Positions 12,658 through 21,806 of a stretch of DNA of 64,000 bases are shown piece after piece. The first letter of the stretch is position 1, and each line of letters starts with the position of its first letter. Made by a program: the position numbers and the translations under genes. The DNA lies in the IMG/VR virus record IMGVR_UViG_3300006076_000003, positions 22,602 to 86,601 of that record; one strand, written 5' to 3'. The stretch comes from a virus. The notes beneath the pieces were generated by a model, which was not told the DNA's origin, searched no databases, and saw only the letters and a list, made by a program, of their open reading frames with translations.

Positions 12658-13970
12658 TGGCTAAACAAGCAATTACAAATTTAGATGATGTTGTAACTAC
12701 TTCAGTCAATAATAATGCAAAATTTGGTGAGAAGATGGCAGAAATTAATGATGCCAAGACTGATGTAATTAATACTGCTGACCAAAAGAAATTAGAAATA
12801 GAGGCATCTGGTAATGATGCTGTTGCACAAGCAACTGCAAAGGCAGATGAAGCTAATGCTTCTGCTCAAGAAGCTAATGATAAGCTAATACAAACTACTG
12901 ATTTAAGAGATGCTGTTGCTACTGATAGACTTGCTGTCTTACAAGCAAAAGCTGATACATTGACTGCACAAGATCAAACTAATATTTATAAAAATGATGT
13001 TGTTGATAAATATACTAAAATAGTTGCTATCGAGAGTAATGTAGAATCTATTGAAGATAATGTTGAAGCAATTAATTTAGAAGTAATACGTAATCGTGAT
13101 AGAGCTGAGAATGCTACTACATTAGTAACAACTAAGTATTTAGGCTCATTTGACACAGCTCCTACCAAAGACTATTATAATAACCCAATAAACGAAGGTG
13201 CTTTATATTGGGATAACACAACAGATAATTTAATGTTGTTTAGAAATAATGTATGGGTTGGACTTGATTTATCATCTGTACTACAAATTAAAAACAATTT
13301 AGCAGATTTAACTGATAAACAAGCAGCAAGAGATGTATTAGAGGTAGAAACAAGTAATCAATTAAACGATAGAGATACTGCTAATAGAGATAGAGCAAAT
13401 CATACTGGTACTCAAGATTATTCTACAATTACTGAAACAGACGATGTTAAACATTATGTTACTGCTGACAAAACAAAAGTAGACCATATAACTGTTGATA
13501 ATGAGGTTGATTTAGATAATGTTGTTGATAGAATTAGCACTATTGAAGATATGAAAGATACTGATGTTGATTTAGCAGCAAATAGTGATGATAAATATGC
13601 TACTCAAAAAGCAATTAAATCTTATGTTGATACTCAAATTGCTAACACAGTAGCAAGTGAAATGTCCTATAAAGGTGGTTATGATGCTGACGCTAATTCA
13701 CCAAATTTAGATGATAATCCTGATACAGGTACTATTGCTAAAGGTGACATGTATACTGTAACTGTTGCTGGTGTATTTTACTCAATTGATGTTGCAGTCG
13801 GTGATGTATTAATTGCTAATGTAGATGATGCTGATAGTGAATCTGATTGGACTATTGTTAATAGAAATATACTTGAAGTGGCTACTGAAATAAATGTTGA
13901 TACAAGCGGTAATCTAACTGAAGCAAATGTGCAAGCTGAGTTAGAAAAAATTGAAAAAGGAGATTGGTAA
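12657..13970 (+). CDS. Tail fibre protein with coiled-coil stalk
   Basis: This 437-aa protein starts with an Ala/Asp/Glu-rich helical stalk to about residue 160 (DAVAQATAKADEANASAQEA). Beta-structured modules follow: KYLGSFDTAPTKDYYNNP, GALYWDNTTDNLMLFRN, a HTGTQDYSTIT motif typical of phage fibres, and GGYDADANSPNLDD. It forms part of an operon of four fibre genes linked by overlaps. Likely an elongated trimeric fibre binding the tail base or the receptor. Confidence 0.75.
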   Translation: MAKQAITNLDDVVTTSVNNNAKFGEKMAEINDAKTDVINTADQKKLEIEASGNDAVAQATAKADEANASAQEANDKLIQTTDLRDAVATDRLAVLQAKADTLTAQDQTNIYKNDVVDKYTKIVAIESNVESIEDNVEAINLEVIRNRDRAENATTLVTTKYLGSFDTAPTKDYYNNPINEGALYWDNTTDNLMLFRNNVWVGLDLSSVLQIKNNLADLTDKQAARDVLEVETSNQLNDRDTANRDRANHTGTQDYSTITETDDVKHYVTADKTKVDHITVDNEVDLDNVVDRISTIEDMKDTDVDLAANSDDKYATQKAIKSYVDTQIANTVASEMSYKGGYDADANSPNLDDNPDTGTIAKGDMYTVTVAGVFYSIDVAVGDVLIANVDDADSESDWTIVNRNILEVATEINVDTSGNLTEANVQAELEKIEKGDW

Positions 13971-14377
13971 TGGCTGGTATAGCTAAAGTAGTACCAAGTG
14001 GTTCAAAACCATCACAACCTCTATTAGAAAAAGAGATTGGTTATGATACAGATGGTAATGAATTATATATTGGTAGCGGAAGTGGTACAGCAGATGGTAA
14101 CACAGATGCTATTGATGCTAATGAAGTAAGAGTTACGAGAAATAAAGAATTAAATGAGTTAACTGATAGAGTTGAAGATTTAAAAACAGAGTCAGCATCT
14201 GCCACTGCTGATGGTGATGAAACAACCATTGATATTAAAAATAGAGATAACTCACCTTTATCAATTTATTTAAATGGTATTTTAAATAATGAAACTTTAA
14301 AAAGTAGAACAACAACATCAGTTACTGTTAATACAAGTGATGGTGATGAAGTTTATGTTGTTGCACATAATGGATAG
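13970..14377 (+). CDS. Short tail fibre protein, 135 aa
   Basis: AAAGGAG seven bases ahead selects the ATG at 13970, which shares bases with the stop of the previous fibre gene. The N-terminus reads MAGIAKVVPSGSKPSQPLLE, then EIGYDTDGNELYIGSGSG, the pattern of trimeric fibre head domains seen in hyaluronate-lyase-type and other phage tail proteins. A C-terminal beta domain ends VYVVAHNG. It probably joins fibre segments. Confidence 0.65.
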   Translation: MAGIAKVVPSGSKPSQPLLEKEIGYDTDGNELYIGSGSGTADGNTDAIDANEVRVTRNKELNELTDRVEDLKTESASATADGDETTIDIKNRDNSPLSIYLNGILNNETLKSRTTTSVTVNTSDGDEVYVVAHNG

Positions 14378-14385
14378 GAGATAAT

Positions 14386-17300
14386 ATGGGATTTGTTCGT
14401 AAGCCAATTTATGAGTTTAAAGATGAAACAAGCACAGGTTTAGATAAAGTACCAAATGGTAGTAAAGTTGTACTTAAAGACAGTGGTAAAGAATTTATTA
14501 AAAATGATGTTAATAAAATAATTACACCTTCACATACTGTTGCTGAAGTACTGTATGGATCATCTACAAAAGATTTATTATTTAATGAACAGTATAACAA
14601 ATTAAAAGAATTTGTAAGTGCTAATTATAACGGTATAAGTGGATTTGTTGATAAAGAGGTAGATTTAGAAATTAGTGAAACAAATGCAATAGTGGGGTTA
14701 AAAAATAGATTTGCTAAATTTGGTGATGAGATTGTTGATTTGTATGGACCAGAGTTGGTTACTAATGGTGACTTTAGTGATGGACCTACTGGATGGACTT
14801 TACCTGAAAATGTTATATTGGATAATGAAAAATTATATGTCTATAACGCTGCACATGGTGCTAATATTGACAGTACTGCTCAACTAATTGCCGGAAAAAC
14901 TTATCTCGTTAAGTTCAATCTCCTTAATATAACGGGCGGTGGTATTACTTTTTATACATATGGTGGTGCATCTGACAAACAAGGGACAAAGTATTCTTCT
15001 GAAGGTGAAATTGAGATTATTTGTAATGTTACGCAATCTGGAACTTTAAGATTGCAAGTTGATGCTGTTAATTTTGGTACTCCTAATATGTATTTGGATA
15101 AAGTTTCAGTCCGTGAAATTAAATCAATAGACCTAACACCCCAAATTCCAGAAGTTCAAACTATTGGTTCTACATCATTAACAGTAACTAATTCTACAAT
15201 TTCTCACCATCCAGTTAGACAAGTAGATACTATATCTGCTATTGATGTGCAAGATAGTACTGATTATACAGTTACAATTGCTGGAACTGATTACACATAT
15301 ACAAGTGACTCAGATGCTACATTAACTGAAATTCAAGATGGAATTATAGCTGCTTTACCAAGTTCTTGTACGGGTTCAGTAAGTGGAGATGATGTAGTTG
15401 TAAGTGCGGCAACAGTTTGTGATGGGTATGATATTTCAGTTTCTTCAAATATGACACTAACTAATACAACTGCAAATGTTGATTGTATTAATGTTGACTC
15501 AGTTGTTGGAACTAATGCTATTATACCTGCACACAACAACGGACACCAAACTAAAATTATTGCAAGAGTTAAATCTTCAACCAATGGTATGGAAGTACAG
15601 ATTTTAGATAAGTCTGATAGTAACAATGTTATTAGAACACAATCATTAGATGCTTTTGAAAATGATAAAACATTAACATTTTGGGTACCAAGTAATGCTG
15701 ATGGTTATGAAGTTAAAGCTATTAAAAGAGTTAATGACGGTGCTGGAGATGAAAGTGTTGTAGTTAGTGCTTTTGGCTTTGAAGATTTAGTTACTACTGA
15801 TTTAGTAGAGTCTGGAGATTATGCTGTAATTGATAAAGAAGAATTAGTTGTTAACGGAACTTTTGATGTTAATGTTGATGGATGGACTATAGTAGGAGAA
15901 AATTGTTCTTTTTCACAAGAGAATGGAAAAGCTAAAGTAGTTGTAGGTTCAGAGGGAGATGGGGATTATAATGGTTTTAAAGGTATATTCTCTGTAAAAG
16001 AAAATACAAAATACCTTATAAAAATTAGTTGCGAGACTAATAAAGAAATCTATACACATATAAGGTTTTTTAATGATGATGGTGCTACGGTTTCACCAGA
16101 TGCTTCTTTTATACCTACAATAACTGAAAATGCTGTTTTACAAAAGACTATTATTATACCTAGTGGTGCTACTAAGATAAGGATACAACCACAAACAAAT
16201 CATAGTTATGATTTTACTTTTTATATTGACAACATCTCCGTAACACCAGTCAACGACATTTTTAGAGCAACAGAAGATATTCCAGCTGGTACATCAGTTT
16301 ATGACAGTAGATTTGAGACAAGAGAATACATCAGTAACCAAAACTTAGTTACTCTTAAAAAAGAAAACAATGTTGTATCAATGCACAGTGAAGTATTGTT
16401 TGAAGACGCTTATCCAGAAACTACACAAAAACAAATGATGTTAGCTAATGGTTTTGTTGAGAAAGAAGTTGGTTTATACACTAAAGATGGTGCTGAACAC
16501 TTGGTTGTTGGGTTGTGGCAAGGATTGAATAAAGGTGCTTATCACGAAATCTTTAATAAATTTGGCACTGTACTTAGTGCAAGAGTTATAAATAATTTAG
16601 TAGCTTCAAGAGAAAATTGGTACAGTAGTTATATACCAACTTTTAACAGTATTAAAGATACATTTGGACCTATTAAAGTTTGGCATAATATAGCTAACCC
16701 AACTATTAATTATAGATGGAAGGATACCTATTTAACTGGTTCAATACTAAATGGATTAAGTGGTAGACCAGACGCAAAATTCTACGACGTAGTTTACAAA
16801 AACGACTTCATAAAAAAATTTAATAGCATTCAACCTGATACAGTACAAGATAAACAAAAACGTAGTAATGCGATTAAGAATGGTACTTATGAAGGTGTTA
16901 GTGGGTTAGTTAGTACAACTCAAATTATACTTAATTTAATGTCAAGTGGTATAGATTCTAATAATAATTATTGGTATTTTGATGATATGCTTAATGATAT
17001 AAATTATAAATTAGATATATCTATACCTGATACATCAAGTTCAAAATATTTATCCTCTTATTTATCAGTAAAGGAACGTGTATTTGTATTAATAAATGAT
17101 TCTGTCTATACTGATATACGATTTTATAATAAAGTTATGTATATAGATTGTGACAGTACCGCAACTGAAAATCAAAAAGTAACTATATTATATACAAACG
17201 AACTTCCAATTCTCTCAACAACCTCACACCTAACAACAGACTTAATAGGTGACCCTTCACCTTTCTCAGCTACAAGTGGAATAGATATTGTTTTAACAGG

Positions 17301-17523
17301 TGACGGACAAGATGTAGCTGATGGACAAATAGTTTGGCAACCAAGTGATGGATTTGCTTATAAAAATATTTCTGGAGATACAATTACAGGTGTAACTGAT
17401 GGAGATATTACAAGTCCTGGTAGTTGGCAAAGAATGTTTAAAGGATACCCGTCTTCATGGATTTCAAGATTAGCCTCTGGATTACCTCTTATTGGTATAA
17501 ATGTAAATCTCGTTGAAAATTAA
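14386..17523 (+). CDS. Large tail fibre/spike with two CBM-like domains
   Basis: A 1045-aa protein read from GGAGATAAT-ATG. Two modules begin with the signature of carbohydrate-binding jelly rolls: ELVTNGDFSDGPTGWTLP near residue 124 and ELVVNGTFDVNVDGWTIVGE near residue 484. Repetitive Thr/Ser/Asp-rich beta sequence lies between and after them. The C-terminal 500 residues contain mixed alpha/beta segments. It is the biggest fibre-operon product and the best candidate for binding surface polysaccharide. No clear enzymatic motif is visible. Confidence 0.75.
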   Translation: MGFVRKPIYEFKDETSTGLDKVPNGSKVVLKDSGKEFIKNDVNKIITPSHTVAEVLYGSSTKDLLFNEQYNKLKEFVSANYNGISGFVDKEVDLEISETNAIVGLKNRFAKFGDEIVDLYGPELVTNGDFSDGPTGWTLPENVILDNEKLYVYNAAHGANIDSTAQLIAGKTYLVKFNLLNITGGGITFYTYGGASDKQGTKYSSEGEIEIICNVTQSGTLRLQVDAVNFGTPNMYLDKVSVREIKSIDLTPQIPEVQTIGSTSLTVTNSTISHHPVRQVDTISAIDVQDSTDYTVTIAGTDYTYTSDSDATLTEIQDGIIAALPSSCTGSVSGDDVVVSAATVCDGYDISVSSNMTLTNTTANVDCINVDSVVGTNAIIPAHNNGHQTKIIARVKSSTNGMEVQILDKSDSNNVIRTQSLDAFENDKTLTFWVPSNADGYEVKAIKRVNDGAGDESVVVSAFGFEDLVTTDLVESGDYAVIDKEELVVNGTFDVNVDGWTIVGENCSFSQENGKAKVVVGSEGDGDYNGFKGIFSVKENTKYLIKISCETNKEIYTHIRFFNDDGATVSPDASFIPTITENAVLQKTIIIPSGATKIRIQPQTNHSYDFTFYIDNISVTPVNDIFRATEDIPAGTSVYDSRFETREYISNQNLVTLKKENNVVSMHSEVLFEDAYPETTQKQMMLANGFVEKEVGLYTKDGAEHLVVGLWQGLNKGAYHEIFNKFGTVLSARVINNLVASRENWYSSYIPTFNSIKDTFGPIKVWHNIANPTINYRWKDTYLTGSILNGLSGRPDAKFYDVVYKNDFIKKFNSIQPDTVQDKQKRSNAIKNGTYEGVSGLVSTTQIILNLMSSGIDSNNNYWYFDDMLNDINYKLDISIPDTSSSKYLSSYLSVKERVFVLINDSVYTDIRFYNKVMYIDCDSTATENQKVTILYTNELPILSTTSHLTTDLIGDPSPFSATSGIDIVLTGDGQDVADGQIVWQPSDGFAYKNISGDTITGVTDGDITSPGSWQRMFKGYPSSWISRLASGLPLIGINVNLVEN

Positions 17524-17536
17524 AGGGGTATATGCT

Positions 17537-18313
17537 ATGTCAGATATAACACAAAAACAATTAAAGGAAAAATACACTTATAACCCAGATACTGGGTTAT
17601 TCTATACTAACAAAGACTGGGGTAAATTTAAAAAAGGCACAGCAGTAGGTTATATACATAAAAATGGTTATATAATTGTAGATGTAATTGTTAAAGGTAG
17701 GACCAAAAAGTATAAAGCTCATAGATTAGCATGGTTATACATGTATGGTAAATTTCCAAACAAAGACCTTGTGATTGATCATATAAATCAAATTAGAACT
17801 GATAATAGAATTATTAATTTACGTGTTGTTAATAAATCTATGAATCGTAGAAATTGTTCCACTAATAGTTTAAATACAAGTGGTGTTACAGGAGTGACGT
17901 ATCAAAAGGATAGAAATAGATGGTATGCGTATATTAAGATTAATGGAAAAATGAAAAGTTTAGGGAGACATAAAACTTTTGAAGAAGCTGTCATAGCGAG
18001 AAAGGAGGCTGAACGCGTACTGGGCTTCTCTGCTAATCATGGTAGCCCACGCAAAGTTGTTGATGCTATATCCTGGACTGAACAGATTAAAGAAAATGCA
18101 AATTACACTTGCAGTATTTGTGGTAGTAAAGATAGTATAGTTGCACATCATTTACAATCTATTGATATAGAACGACCTGAAACATATAAGTTACGTTATG
18201 ATATAGATAACGGAGTATGTTTGTGTAGCGATTGCCATATTAAATTCCACAAGGAATATGGATATGGTAACAATACTACAGAACAATTTAATGAATATAT
18301 AAGGAGCAAATAA
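17537..18313 (+). CDS. HNH-AP2-HNH homing-type endonuclease
   Basis: AAGGGGTATATGCT-ATG selects the ATG at 17537, giving 258 aa (MSDITQKQLKEKYTYNPDTG). It carries an HNH_3-type domain (HRLAWLYMYGKF, then VIDHINQIRTDNRIINLRVV), an AP2 DNA-binding domain (SGVTGVTYQKDRNRWYAYIK, SLGRHKTFEEAV) and, unusually, a second, Cys4 HNH domain at the C-terminus (CSICGSKDSIVAHH, CLCSDCHIKFHKE). Homing nucleases cut cognate DNA lacking the gene. It is inserted between two fibre genes of the same operon and is probably a selfish insertion. Confidence 0.85.
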   Translation: MSDITQKQLKEKYTYNPDTGLFYTNKDWGKFKKGTAVGYIHKNGYIIVDVIVKGRTKKYKAHRLAWLYMYGKFPNKDLVIDHINQIRTDNRIINLRVVNKSMNRRNCSTNSLNTSGVTGVTYQKDRNRWYAYIKINGKMKSLGRHKTFEEAVIARKEAERVLGFSANHGSPRKVVDAISWTEQIKENANYTCSICGSKDSIVAHHLQSIDIERPETYKLRYDIDNGVCLCSDCHIKFHKEYGYGNNTTEQFNEYIRSK

Positions 18314-19218
18314 TGGCAAGTGGAGATTCACTAATACCAAATGGAGTAATAGATTCATTTAAATTATCAAATAAAGCGATAACAATACACAATGGAGTTA
18401 GAACAACTAATGCTGGGGAAAGCTATACCTCGTTTATACCGACAAACAGTATGGTCAGTAATAATGTGACAATGCCAGATGAACCTTCAAATAATGTAAT
18501 TCTTATTAGTTACACAGCTTCAAACACACCTCTAACACAATCTACACCAAAACCAATAGATTATGTTGAAGGGAAAGTAACATTTAGCAATAGCCACTCA
18601 ATTTATAGAGCTGGTAACATAACTAATATGTTAGGTAAAGTTGCAGTGGGTGATGGTGAGATTGATTTTGAGAGTAATCAAGTAAATAATTTATTGTTAG
18701 ATGAAAACGGTAGTATAGTTACTAATCCTTCTCACATAGCGCCTCAGCTTAGTTCAAGTAGCTCACCAGCAAGTAAATCATTTTACACAACAGCTGTTGA
18801 AGATGATAGTGTATTTGACCAAGTGTTTGTGCAAGAAATGGTTTGGGATTTTGATGTTGACTCTGGATATTATGATGCAGTAAATGTTGGAAGTAGCGAT
18901 GATAAACATGACTATACAAGTGGTACACTTTATCGATGGGACAGTGGAGCTTTGGACGGTAGATCTGGATTTGCTTTAAAAGATTTTACAGATTTTGCAA
19001 TAACTGGAGTGAACAATAGAACACTTATACACGAAAATGGTATAGATTACATTGTAGATTCTTCTAATAGTAAAGATTTTAGATTATGGAATGGTACAGG
19101 TTTTGGTGATACAGGTAAATTTGACAGTCTAACAAACGGTGTAACAACTGACTTAAACAACAAACAATGTAAAACAGTTGTAGCAAGTGCAGAAACACAA
19201 TTTAGGAGTATTCAATGA
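18313..19218 (+). CDS. Tail fibre protein, 301 aa
   Basis: Ser/Thr/Asn-rich, beta-type protein (MASGDSLIPNGVIDSFKLSN) without membrane segments, as in phage fibres or tips. Its start overlaps the HNH gene and its stop overlaps the fibre-assembly gene. Likely a distal receptor-binding fibre; it would have continued the fibre operon before the HNH gene was inserted. Confidence 0.65.
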   Translation: MASGDSLIPNGVIDSFKLSNKAITIHNGVRTTNAGESYTSFIPTNSMVSNNVTMPDEPSNNVILISYTASNTPLTQSTPKPIDYVEGKVTFSNSHSIYRAGNITNMLGKVAVGDGEIDFESNQVNNLLLDENGSIVTNPSHIAPQLSSSSSPASKSFYTTAVEDDSVFDQVFVQEMVWDFDVDSGYYDAVNVGSSDDKHDYTSGTLYRWDSGALDGRSGFALKDFTDFAITGVNNRTLIHENGIDYIVDSSNSKDFRLWNGTGFGDTGKFDSLTNGVTTDLNNKQCKTVVASAETQFRSIQ

Positions 19219-19973
19219 ATAATGTAGAACAACGATTAGAACACCAATTAAAAAATGGTAGAGTAGAGTTAGCGAAAGCTACTCTACAAGAAAAATATAG
19301 CATTGAAACCAAAGATGCTTGGTTAGCTGAAATGCAAAAAGAGTATAATGAGATTTTTCCAGAATTCAGAGAACCAACTCAAGAAGAAATTGATGAACAA
19401 TACGAAAAAGTTAAAGATCAAATTGCAAAAGAAGATTTTGAACCAGAATTAATAAAAATTGACTATTCAGATGACCCAAACTACAAAACATTTGATGAAT
19501 GGTTAAGCGAGACAAAAGTTGTAAAAGAAGCAGTATTGGATGAAGAGGGAAATATTCTTGAACCTGAAGTTACAGAATTAGTTCGACCTTATGTTGAACC
19601 AAAAGGTAAAATTGAAAAAGAAGTTGAATATTATATTGAACATTCTGAGCTATATAAAAACTTTTTAAAACAACAAAAGATTAAAAAACTAAATGAACTC
19701 AAAATAACATCCAACAGTGTAGCTTATGATGCAAATGGTAAAGCAATTGGTAATATGAGTGCAGTAGTTAGTTTGGCTAATGCTAAATTTAATGCCTCAC
19801 TAGCAAATGGTATAGCACCAGATGTGGCGTATAGAGTAATTTATAAAGATAAAAAGATAGGTTGGAAAAATGCTAATAATGATATTTCTATGGTACAAGT
19901 AGAAAGTATAGTTGAAGCACTTGAAAAATCTATGTATGAAATTGCTAAAGTTGTAGGTGTTGCTGAAAAATGA
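19215..19973 (+). CDS. Tail fibre assembly chaperone-like protein (DUF4376-like C-terminus)
   Basis: 252 aa. The first 160 residues are highly charged and helical (KDAWLAEMQKEYNEIFPEFR). The C-terminal part, LNELKITSNSVAYDANGKAI, GNMSAVVSLANAKFNA..., matches the DUF4376-type domain found at the end of phage tail assembly chaperones. It follows the last fibre gene with a four-base overlap. It probably helps fold or trimerise the fibres. Confidence 0.65.
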   Translation: MNNVEQRLEHQLKNGRVELAKATLQEKYSIETKDAWLAEMQKEYNEIFPEFREPTQEEIDEQYEKVKDQIAKEDFEPELIKIDYSDDPNYKTFDEWLSETKVVKEAVLDEEGNILEPEVTELVRPYVEPKGKIEKEVEYYIEHSELYKNFLKQQKIKKLNELKITSNSVAYDANGKAIGNMSAVVSLANAKFNASLANGIAPDVAYRVIYKDKKIGWKNANNDISMVQVESIVEALEKSMYEIAKVVGVAEK

Positions 19974-20422
19974 TTAGCATAGCATTTTATAAAGGAAAAG
20001 GTGATTGGACAGATAAACTAATTCGATGGTGGACTAAAAGTCCTTACAGTCATGTAGAATTAGTGATTGGTGACCCAAAAGATGGTGATTGGATAAGTAC
20101 AAGTCCAAGAACAATGAGACTTGAAAAAAGGCATATCAATTATAAACCTGAAAATTGGGACGTTATACAAATTAATGAAGAAATTTGTGACTTAAATGTA
20201 TATAGAGTGCAAAAACTATATATTAAATATAAACTTGTTTCTTATGACTGGTTCGGGATATTTTTTAGTCAAATAATACCACTCAATAAAGATAACAAAA
20301 ATAAGTTATTTTGCAGTGAATGGGTGATGACTTGTTTATTAGTCAAAGACCCAAATAAGTACAGTCCTGGAGATGTCTACCAATACTGTAAAGACAAAAA
20401 TTATTTTAAAGGAAAATTATGA
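19970..20422 (+). CDS. Permuted papain-like (YiiX/NlpC-P60-type) amidase
   Basis: 150 aa. The motif SPYSHVELVIGD carries H28, and LFCSEWVMTCLL carries C115. The order His then Cys is the circularly permuted form seen in YiiX/YaeF-type papain-like hydrolases. A WISTSPRTMR segment follows the first strand, as in those families. It could cleave peptide or amide bonds in peptidoglycan. It overlaps its neighbours and opens the lysis region, so a role in envelope penetration or lysis is plausible. Confidence 0.75.
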   Translation: MISIAFYKGKGDWTDKLIRWWTKSPYSHVELVIGDPKDGDWISTSPRTMRLEKRHINYKPENWDVIQINEEICDLNVYRVQKLYIKYKLVSYDWFGIFFSQIIPLNKDNKNKLFCSEWVMTCLLVKDPNKYSPGDVYQYCKDKNYFKGKL

Positions 20423-20709
20423 GAAATATTATTGATTTCTTTAAACAAACTGATAAACAAAAACATGCAGTATTTAGTTTTTTATTGACTTTAGCAACAT
20501 TTTTTATTCTTAATGTTTTTACAGTTTCAATTAATTACTCAGTAATATTTAGTTTTTTAGCTGTGTCATTAATTGGGTTTAGTAAAGAAATTTGGGATTA
20601 TTACGGATGGTTTAATCATAAAGGAACTGCTGATGTATACGATTTAATAGCAGATTTAATAGGTACTTTATTGGCTGAGTTAATTTTGATTATAACATTT
20701 GTTATCTAA
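20419..20709 (+). CDS. Membrane protein with a KEIWD motif, 96 aa
   Basis: Predicted to have two or three membrane segments, with the pattern DKQKHAVFSFLLTL ... LIGFSKEIWDYYG ... DVYDLIADLIGTLLAE. The H, KExxD and DxxAxxxG residues are arranged as in small YfiM/VanZ-like membrane proteins found in phage lysis regions. It is coupled by overlap to the amidase gene. A holin or accessory lysis role is possible but not shown. Confidence 0.65.
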   Translation: MRNIIDFFKQTDKQKHAVFSFLLTLATFFILNVFTVSINYSVIFSFLAVSLIGFSKEIWDYYGWFNHKGTADVYDLIADLIGTLLAELILIITFVI

Positions 20710-20722
20710 AAAGGAAAATATA

Positions 20723-20947
20723 ATGACAAAAGAACAACTTTTAAATAAAGAACGGTTAGAAGTTAATGAAAAACTTGAAAATCTAACCAAAAAATTGGAT
20801 TTTACAGATGCTAAAATCACTGAATTGATAAATATTTTTCGCGAAGCTAAGATTAAAAGACTTTTAACTTGCCCAGAAAAAGTTGAAGATTTAGAGCAAC
20901 GTGTTAAAGCTTTGGAAGAAAGATTATTGAATGGAACAAACACTTAG
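20723..20947 (+). CDS. Small coiled-coil protein, 74 aa
   Basis: AAAAAGGAAAATATA-ATG selects the start at 20723. The protein is almost wholly helical and charged (LLNKERLEVNEKLENLTKKL, then EKVEDLEQRVKALEERLLNG) with no membrane segment. It overlaps the next gene by 17 bases. It may pair with one of the neighbouring coiled-coil membrane proteins. Confidence 0.65.
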   Translation: MTKEQLLNKERLEVNEKLENLTKKLDFTDAKITELINIFREAKIKRLLTCPEKVEDLEQRVKALEERLLNGTNT

Positions 20948-21221
20948 TTATGATGCTTTATTCTACATAGGAAGTTCTGTTATTACTTTGGTAATGGCAG
21001 CTACCTATGTAAAATTCAAACAGCAAGATTTAGACGAAAAAGTTAAACAAAATTCTAAGAACTTAGCAGAGTTAACAACCTTTATGCAAAATAAAAGACC
21101 TATGTTAGACCATTTTAACAAGATAGAAAATGCTTTTGGTAAAAAGATTGATGAACATTCTAATGGAATAACAACTCTCAAAGAAAAAATATCCCAAACA
21201 ATATCTTACAAAGAAGTCTAA
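20931..21221 (+). CDS. Membrane-anchored coiled-coil protein, 96 aa, ended by an in-frame UAA
   Basis: One N-terminal membrane segment (ALFYIGSSVITLVMAATYV) followed by a long coiled coil, the layout of an inner-membrane spanin or a similar envelope protein. The stop at 21219-21221 is followed in the same frame by 37 more sense codons (EDFVKRNELQLHLEKIEVEY...) that continue the coiled coil up to a second stop at 21333. The tail looks ancestral, so the gene may be truncated or read through. Confidence 0.65.
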   Translation: MEQTLSYDALFYIGSSVITLVMAATYVKFKQQDLDEKVKQNSKNLAELTTFMQNKRPMLDHFNKIENAFGKKIDEHSNGITTLKEKISQTISYKEV

Positions 21222-21335
21222 GAAGATTTTGTTAAAAGGAATGAACTTCAATTACACCTTGAAAAGATTGAAGTTGAATATAAAGCTCTCGGTAGATATA
21301 TAAAACGACTTGAAAGGATGCTAAATGACAGCTAA
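21222..21335 (+). pseudogene. In-frame extension after UAA: lost or readthrough C-terminus
   Basis: The frame of the upstream gene continues for 37 codons (EDFVKRNELQLHLEKIEVEY, then KALGRYIKRLERMLNDS) with coding-like heptad pattern and no start of its own. It ends by overlapping the next gene ATG, exactly as neighbouring genes do. This suggests the UAA is a recent nonsense change (for example Tyr UAU to UAA) or a readthrough codon. Confidence 0.5.
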
Positions 21336-21528
21336 AGAAAAGTCCAAACAACGCAGTATATTCTTTTGGGTAAGTGTTAGTTATATACTTTTAATGACAA
21401 CTGTATTATTTATCTTTCAAATTTTAGATTATAAGGTAAATGATTTTCTTCCTATATTTGCTAATACAACAGCGTTCTTGGGAAGTTTAGGTATAACTAA
21501 CTATTTAACAACTCCAAAGGATACATAA
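21325..21528 (+). CDS. Holin-like small membrane protein, 67 aa
   Basis: Short charged N-terminus (TAKEKSKQR), a first hydrophobic segment at about 12-33 (IFFWVSVSYILLMTTVLFIF), a second weaker one at about 42-60 (PIFANTTAFLGSLGITNYL), and a polar tail. Size, two segments and position before the endolysin fit a class II holin. No sequence family is recognised, so this is a contextual call. Confidence 0.6.
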   Translation: MTAKEKSKQRSIFFWVSVSYILLMTTVLFIFQILDYKVNDFLPIFANTTAFLGSLGITNYLTTPKDT

Positions 21529-21806
21529 TGCACAACTTTGATATGAATGGTGATGACAGAATTACTATTTTTGATTTATTGAAGTGGTTGTGGTTTGAAA
21601 TTAGACACGGAAATTTTTTCGTAATTTCTTTTATTTTATTCTTAGTTTATTATTTTGGTATTCCATTTTATAAACAAATTACAACCAAACAAGTAAAAAT
21701 AGAACAGAACACTAAAAAACTTCAAGAAGAACTTGATCAATTAAAAGATAAAATGGTAAATATGCAGAATAGGAGGTACGGAGTTGTTGGAACTACTACT
21801 TTCTAG
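21528..21806 (+). CDS. Membrane protein with EF-hand-like loop and coiled coil, 92 aa
   Basis: Starts MHNFDMNGDDRITIFDLLKW; the sequence D-x-N-x-D-x-R-I-x-x-x-D-L matches an EF-hand/dockerin-type calcium loop. A membrane segment follows at about 31-50 (NFFVISFILFLVYYFGIPFY) and then a coiled coil (KIEQNTKKLQEELDQLKDKM). The loop-membrane-coil order is unusual. The start shares a base with the stop of the preceding holin-like gene, and its 3' end overlaps the next gene. It could be an i-spanin-type protein or a regulator of holin timing. Confidence 0.6.
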   Translation: MHNFDMNGDDRITIFDLLKWLWFEIRHGNFFVISFILFLVYYFGIPFYKQITTKQVKIEQNTKKLQEELDQLKDKMVNMQNRRYGVVGTTTF

